Assembly (NCBI GenBank): GCA_022712235.1
Contig: JALAGW010000331.1
Span: 1-28,574 of the forward strand
Reading direction: 5' to 3'
DNA from: Brevundimonas sp.
GTDB taxonomy: Bacteria; Pseudomonadota; Alphaproteobacteria; Caulobacterales; Caulobacteraceae
Length of the DNA stretch: 28,574 bases
A model generated the notes under the pieces. It was not told where the DNA came from. It did no database searches and saw only the letters and a list, made by a program, of their open reading frames with translations. Every line of letters begins with the position of its first letter. Position 1 is the stretch's first letter. Made by a program: the position numbers and the translations under genes. Shown in pieces: positions 25,010 through 28,574 of the stretch.

Positions 25010-25027
25010 ACCTGGCGTTTCGCAGGT
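25010..25027. other. Small hairpin in the folE-exbD spacer
   Basis: ACCTGGCGTTTCGCAGGT forms a stem of 7 pairs with a bulged G. A second inverted repeat, TCAAACCCTTTGA at 25042-25054, lies closer to the folE stop. The spacer 24872-25057 has no open frame that I can support. The hairpins could end folE transcription on the minus strand (TATGCAATCTTATT follows, a weak U-tract) or be a leader for exbD. Neither is certain. Confidence 0.25.
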
Positions 25028-25057
25028 GCGAGACGACCGGTTCAAACCCTTTGAGAC

Positions 25058-25675
25058 TCAGCCCTTGGCGAGCTTGAGGAAGCGGTCGGCCAGGGCCGGG
25101 TCGTCCTTGAAGGCGCCGGTGAAGCGGGTGGTGATGGTGGTGACGTGGCGGTGATGCACGCCGCGCGTGGTCATGCACTGGTGGGCGGCGTCGACCATGA
25201 CGGCCACGCCGCGGGGCTGCAGATGCGATTCGATGGCGTCGATGATGTCGTTGGTCAGGGTCTCCTGGTTCTGCAGGCGACGGGCGTAGATTTCGACCAC
25301 GCGCGCCAGCTTGGAGATGCCCACCACCTTCTCGCCCGGCAGATAGGCGACCCAGGCCTTGCCCAGGAAGGGCGCCAGGTGGTGCTCGCAATGGCTCTCG
25401 ACCTCGATGTCGCGCAGGACGACCATGTCGTCATAGCCCGTCACGTCCTCGAAGGTGCGCGACAGCTCCTTGCCCGCGTCGGCGTCATAGCCGTCGAACC
25501 ATTCGCCATAGGCGTCGACCACGCGCTTGGGCGTGTCGATCAGGCCGGGACGCGCGGGATCGTCGCCGGCCCAGGCGATCAGGGTGCGGACGGCTTCCAG
25601 CGCCTGTTCGCGGCTGGGGCGCTTGGGGGCTTCCTCGTTGGCGACGAGAACGGGCTTGGCGGGCGTGGTGCTCAT
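25058..25675 (-). CDS. folE: GTP cyclohydrolase I
   Basis: Converts GTP to 7,8-dihydroneopterin triphosphate, the first step of folate and pterin synthesis, in the cytoplasm. The protein is 205 residues. Zinc ligands are Cys96 and His99 (ESHCEHHLAP) and Cys167 (HQCMTTRG). LIDTPKRVVDAYGEW, GISKLARVVEIYARRLQNQE and the C-terminal FTGAFKDDP are typical. The start is ATG 25675 (MSTTPAKPVL) with GGACAG upstream; an in-frame TTG at 25687 would add four residues. It runs divergently from cysS across a 133-base spacer. Confidence 0.96.
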   Translation of the reverse strand: MSTTPAKPVLVANEEAPKRPSREQALEAVRTLIAWAGDDPARPGLIDTPKRVVDAYGEWFDGYDADAGKELSRTFEDVTGYDDMVVLRDIEVESHCEHHLAPFLGKAWVAYLPGEKVVGISKLARVVEIYARRLQNQETLTNDIIDAIESHLQPRGVAVMVDAAHQCMTTRGVHHRHVTTITTRFTGAFKDDPALADRFLKLAKG

Positions 25676-25808
25676 GAATCTGTCCAACGGCGGCGGGGGA
25701 GGGTCCGCTGCGGCTTACCTTTTACCAATGGGCGCAGGATGTGTAATCAGGCCGCTATATGGGACACGTCGTCCGTCCCGCAAGAAAACTCGCAAAAGAC
25801 TGTCGCCC

Positions 25809-27260
25809 ATGCCGTTGCACATCCACGACACCCTCCGCCGTGAAAAGCGCGCCTTCACGCCGCGCGATCCGAACCGGGTGACGCTCTATGTCTGCGGTCC
25901 GACGGTCTATGACTACGCCCATATCGGCAATGCGCGCCCGCCGGTGGTGTTCGATGTCCTGGTGCGTCTGCTGCGCCGGACCTATGGGTCGGACAAGGTC
26001 ATCTATGCTCGCAACGTCACCGACGTGGACGACAAGATCAACGCCAAGGCGGCGAAGGAAGGCGTGGCCATCGGCGAGATCACGGCCCGCTACGAAGCGG
26101 CCTATCTGGCCGACATGGGCCTGCTGAACGTCAGCCCCCCCGACATCGCCCCGCACGTCACCGATTACATCGAGGCGATCACGGGCCAGATCCAGGCCAT
26201 CATCGATTCCGGCTGCGCCTACGCCGCCGAGGGTCATGTCCTGTTCGACGTCTCGTCCTATCCGTCCTACGGGGCGCTGTCGGGGCGGAACCTGGACGAC
26301 ATGATCGCCGGCGCCCGCGTCGAGGTCGCCCCCTACAAGAAGAACCCGCACGACTTCGTGCTGTGGAAGCCGTCCAAGGCGGACGAGCCGTCGTGGCCGA
26401 GCCCGTGGGGCGAAGGGCGCCCCGGCTGGCACATCGAATGCTCGGCCATGATCGAGCAGACGCTCGGCCTGCCCATCGACATCCACGGCGGCGGCATCGA
26501 CCTGGTCTTCCCGCACCATGAGAACGAGATCGCCCAGGGCGTCTGCGCCCACGGTCACGCCCACGGCGATCAGGCCCATGACGAATACGCCCGCTACTGG
26601 ATGCACAACGGCTTCCTGACCGTGGACGCCGAGAAGATGTCCAAGTCGATCGGCAACGTCCTGCTGCTGCACGATCTGGTGAAGGCCATGCCGGGCGAGG
26701 TGGTGCGTTGGGCCCTGCTGAGCGCCCACTATCGCCAGCCGCTCGACTGGAACCAGACCCTGCTGGACCAGAGCCGCAAGAACCTGGACCGCCTCTACGG
26801 CGTCCTGCGCGACGCCGACGCCAGGCTGGCCGGTTTCGACCTCTCCACGCTGGAGGAAGCGGAGATGGAGCTGGCCGAGAACGCCCTGGACCCGGTGCTG
26901 GACGCGCTGGAGGACGACCTCAACACGCCGGGGGCCATCGCCCAGCTGTTCGGTCTGGGCAACGCCCTGCGCGACCTGCTGAACGACGCCGAGGCCGACA
27001 TCAACGACGTGGCCATGGCCCGCTGGACGCTGCAGGAGGCCGCCGGCCTGCTGGGCGTGCTGGCCCTGACGCCGGACGCCTGGTTCGAGGGCGGCGACCC
27101 GGCCCTGAAGGCCGAGGTCGAGGGCCTGCTGGAACAGCGCGCCAGCGCCCGCGCCGAAAAGAACTGGGGCGAGGCCGACCGCATCCGCGACCGCCTGAAC
27201 GAACTGAACGTCGTCGTCATGGACGGGCCCCAAGGCGCCACCTGGCGGGTGAAGGGCTGA
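25809..27260 (+). CDS. cysS: Cysteinyl-tRNA synthetase
   Basis: Charges tRNA-Cys with cysteine; a class I synthetase in the cytoplasm. The 483-residue protein has the HIGH-type motif HIGN (38-41), the KMSKS motif at 276-280, and the zinc/substrate set Cys29 (YVCGPTVYD), Cys211 (HIECSAM), His236 and Glu240 (FPHHENE). An anticodon-binding helical domain follows, ending near NWGEADRIRDRL. The ATG at 25809 gives the standard MPLHIHDTLRREK start; the reading frame is open further upstream but without family similarity. A GCTATATG sequence at 25754-25761 resembles the caulobacterial -10 element (GCTANAWC), without a convincing -35. No strong ribosome site is visible. Confidence 0.97.
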   Translation: MPLHIHDTLRREKRAFTPRDPNRVTLYVCGPTVYDYAHIGNARPPVVFDVLVRLLRRTYGSDKVIYARNVTDVDDKINAKAAKEGVAIGEITARYEAAYLADMGLLNVSPPDIAPHVTDYIEAITGQIQAIIDSGCAYAAEGHVLFDVSSYPSYGALSGRNLDDMIAGARVEVAPYKKNPHDFVLWKPSKADEPSWPSPWGEGRPGWHIECSAMIEQTLGLPIDIHGGGIDLVFPHHENEIAQGVCAHGHAHGDQAHDEYARYWMHNGFLTVDAEKMSKSIGNVLLLHDLVKAMPGEVVRWALLSAHYRQPLDWNQTLLDQSRKNLDRLYGVLRDADARLAGFDLSTLEEAEMELAENALDPVLDALEDDLNTPGAIAQLFGLGNALRDLLNDAEADINDVAMARWTLQEAAGLLGVLALTPDAWFEGGDPALKAEVEGLLEQRASARAEKNWGEADRIRDRLNELNVVVMDGPQGATWRVKG

Positions 27261-27264
27261 TCCA

Positions 27265-27441
27265 TTTCCTTCTCCCCTTGTGGGAGAAGGTGGCAGGCGG
27301 AGCCTGACGGATGAGGGGTGTGAGCACCTCGCATCCGATCAAGGTCGAAGCCTCTGACCATGATATCCAAACGGCGCGCTGACACCCCTCATCCGACCTC
27401 GCTTTGCTCGGCCACCTTCTCCCACAAGGGGAGAAGGGAAA
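27265..27441. repeat. Long inverted repeat between cysS and the transglycosylase gene
   Basis: The left arm (27265-27321) and the right arm (27382-27441) are near reverse complements: each contains CCTTCTCCC, a 5-base loop and GGGAGAAGG (27268-27290 and 27415-27437), then TGGC, a variable section, and GGATGAGGGGTGT. Each arm therefore has its own 9-bp perfect hairpin, and together the arms form a larger dyad around about 60 unique bases. The pattern is that of a dispersed intergenic repeat family I know from alphaproteobacterial genomes, whose translation often appears as PSPLVGEGGRAKRGRMRG in spurious proteins. Placed between converging genes, it may act as a two-way transcription barrier. 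Confidence 0.85.
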
Positions 27442-27442
27442 A

Positions 27443-28574
27443 TCAGCGCGCTTTTCTGATCAGCTCGTCCGCCAGGACGTCCGTCAGATAGCCGTCCGCG
27501 ACCCGGCCGTTGGCCTGCTGCCAGCGGCGAAGGGCGGCGCGGGTGTTCGAGCCGATGACCCCGTCGACGCCCTGGGTGTCGAAGCCCATGCGCGTCAGGG
27601 CGGTCTGGGCGCCGACGCGCTGTTCGCGGGTCAGGGGGCCGTCGTTGGGCCAGGCGACGGTCAGGGCCGGTTTGCCCTGCACCCCGTCGGCGATCAGGCC
27701 GATGGCCAGGGCGTAGCTGACCGAGTTGTTGTAGCGCCGGATCACATAGTGGTTGGGCAGGGCCAGGAAGGCCGGGCCCTTGGCGCCCTGGGGCAGCAGG
27801 ATGGTCGCGCCCTCGGCGGCTTCCTCGCGGTTCGGCGCCGAACCATTGGCCAGACGCACGCCCCGACCCGACCAATAGGCCCAGTCGTGCTTGGGTCCCT
27901 CGGCCTGGCTGTAGTCGAAGTCGGCGGGCAGGATGACCTCATAGGCCCAGCCCTGACCGCGCTTCCATCCGGCCTGGGCCAGCAGATTCGCCGCCGAGGC
28001 CAGGGCGTCGGCGTCCGAACCCCAGATATCCACCTTGCCGTCGCCGTTCTGATCCACGCCCAGCTTCAGATAGCTGTCGGGCATGAACTGGGTCTGGCCC
28101 ATGGCGCCGGCCCAACTGCCCTTCAGGCCGCTGCGGGCGCGCTTGCCGTCCACCACGATGTCGAGGGCGTTCTTCAGCTGGTCCTCGGCCCAGGCGCGGC
28201 GGCGGCCGTCATAGGCCAGGGTCGCCAGGGAGCGGATGACGTCGAAATCGCCCTGAACCTGGCCGAAGGCGCTTTCCTGGGCCCAGACGCCCAGCAGGAT
28301 CTCGGTCGGGACGCCGAATCTCTGGGTCACCTCCCACGGCACGCGATCGACGCGCTGGCGGGCCATGCCGATTCGGGCCGGAGCGGTGGCGCTCTGGATA
28401 TAGGCGCCGGCGGGGCGCGAGAACTCGGGCTGGTTACGGTCCAGGCGGATGACGCTGGCGTTGGGCGTGACGCTGTTCAGCTCGCGCGAATACTCCCATT
28501 TCCGTTCGCCGCCGTGACGATTGAGGAAGCCCTGCTTCCAGGCCTCGAAGCCCGCCTGATCATAGGCGTCCGAC
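27443..28574 (-). CDS. Lytic murein transglycosylase, MltB type, with a peptidoglycan-binding domain (5' end outside)
   Basis: This is the C-terminal 376 residues of a lytic transglycosylase; the start and probable signal peptide are beyond the right edge. It cleaves the glycan strand of peptidoglycan to anhydro-muropeptides in the periplasm. The SLT_2-type (MltB family) domain is visible: GVWAQESAFG with the catalytic Glu, then GDFDVIRSLATLAYDGRR, GSWAGAMGQTQFMPDSYL and RRYNNSVSYALAIG. The last ~60 residues form a PG_binding_1 domain (QTALTRMGFDTQG, GSNTRAALRRWQQ). An internal ATG at 28366 is not the true start, since the frame and family similarity (SDAYDQAGFEAWKQGFLNR) continue upstream to the edge. 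The stop abuts the inverted repeat. Confidence 0.93.
   Translation of the reverse strand, partial: SDAYDQAGFEAWKQGFLNRHGGERKWEYSRELNSVTPNASVIRLDRNQPEFSRPAGAYIQSATAPARIGMARQRVDRVPWEVTQRFGVPTEILLGVWAQESAFGQVQGDFDVIRSLATLAYDGRRRAWAEDQLKNALDIVVDGKRARSGLKGSWAGAMGQTQFMPDSYLKLGVDQNGDGKVDIWGSDADALASAANLLAQAGWKRGQGWAYEVILPADFDYSQAEGPKHDWAYWSGRGVRLANGSAPNREEAAEGATILLPQGAKGPAFLALPNHYVIRRYNNSVSYALAIGLIADGVQGKPALTVAWPNDGPLTREQRVGAQTALTRMGFDTQGVDGVIGSNTRAALRRWQQANGRVADGYLTDVLADELIRKAR

Noticed and set aside
25030..25056. GGTTCAAACC resembling a tRNA T-loop
   Set aside because: The flanking bases do not form a T-stem beyond two pairs, and no acceptor or anticodon arm is present on either strand.

Overview
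This window is high-GC, densely packed chromosomal DNA from an alphaproteobacterium. It most likely comes from Caulobacterales, and a Brevundimonas-like genome is my best guess. The reasons are the DUF4170 and DUF374 genes beside waaA and lpxK, the Caulobacter-type secreted amidohydrolase, the many short lipoproteins, and the ATGA-type overlaps between genes. I see no transposase, integrase, phage gene, CRISPR array, rRNA or tRNA. The taxonomic call is inference from gene content.

Layout. (1) 1-3839: the 5' part of xseA (minus), a 53-residue one-helix membrane protein, a PRC-barrel-like lipoprotein and purD (plus), then a lower-GC lipoprotein and a YkuD_2-type L,D-transpeptidase (minus). (2) 3967-5283: a secreted COG1228-type metallo-dipeptidase/amidohydrolase. 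(3) 5274-10136 (minus): a tight lipid A/Kdo operon read as msbA-like ABC exporter, DUF374 acyltransferase, waaA, lpxK, with a Cx5R phosphatase transcribed divergently at 10229-10894. (4) 10911-11644 (minus): two overlapping one-helix membrane proteins, a terminator hairpin and a DUF4170 gene. (5) 11677-18349 (minus): ubiD, a six-helix membrane protein, an M14 carboxypeptidase, a MAPEG protein, pmbA/tldE and a cysQ-like phosphatase, all with short gaps or overlaps. (6) 18507-21596: a small lipoprotein (plus) facing a Pr6Pr membrane protein coupled to an XRE regulator, then an aldo/keto reductase and an alpha/beta hydrolase (minus). (7) 21648-24871 (minus): a TraB/ChaN-like secreted protein, a Tat-exported gamma-glutamyltransferase-family enzyme and a lone exbD with a strong terminator. 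(8) 25058-28574: folE (minus), cysS (plus), a long inverted repeat, and the C-terminal part of a MltB-type lytic transglycosylase (minus).

How it works together. The dominant theme is the cell envelope: lipid A phosphorylation and Kdo addition, lipid A-type flipping, peptidoglycan cross-linking and cleavage, and secreted peptidases. pmbA, cysQ and DUF4170 followed by DUF374, waaA and lpxK is an order I recall from other Alphaproteobacteria. Here that order appears to be interrupted by two small membrane proteins, a phosphatase and msbA.

I found no clearly unprecedented system. The items most worth a second look are the DUF4170 gene that seems to need a CTG start, the two-gene one-helix membrane protein pair, the 19-bp dyad upstream of ubiD, the XRE/Pr6Pr coupled pair and the interrupted lipid A cluster.
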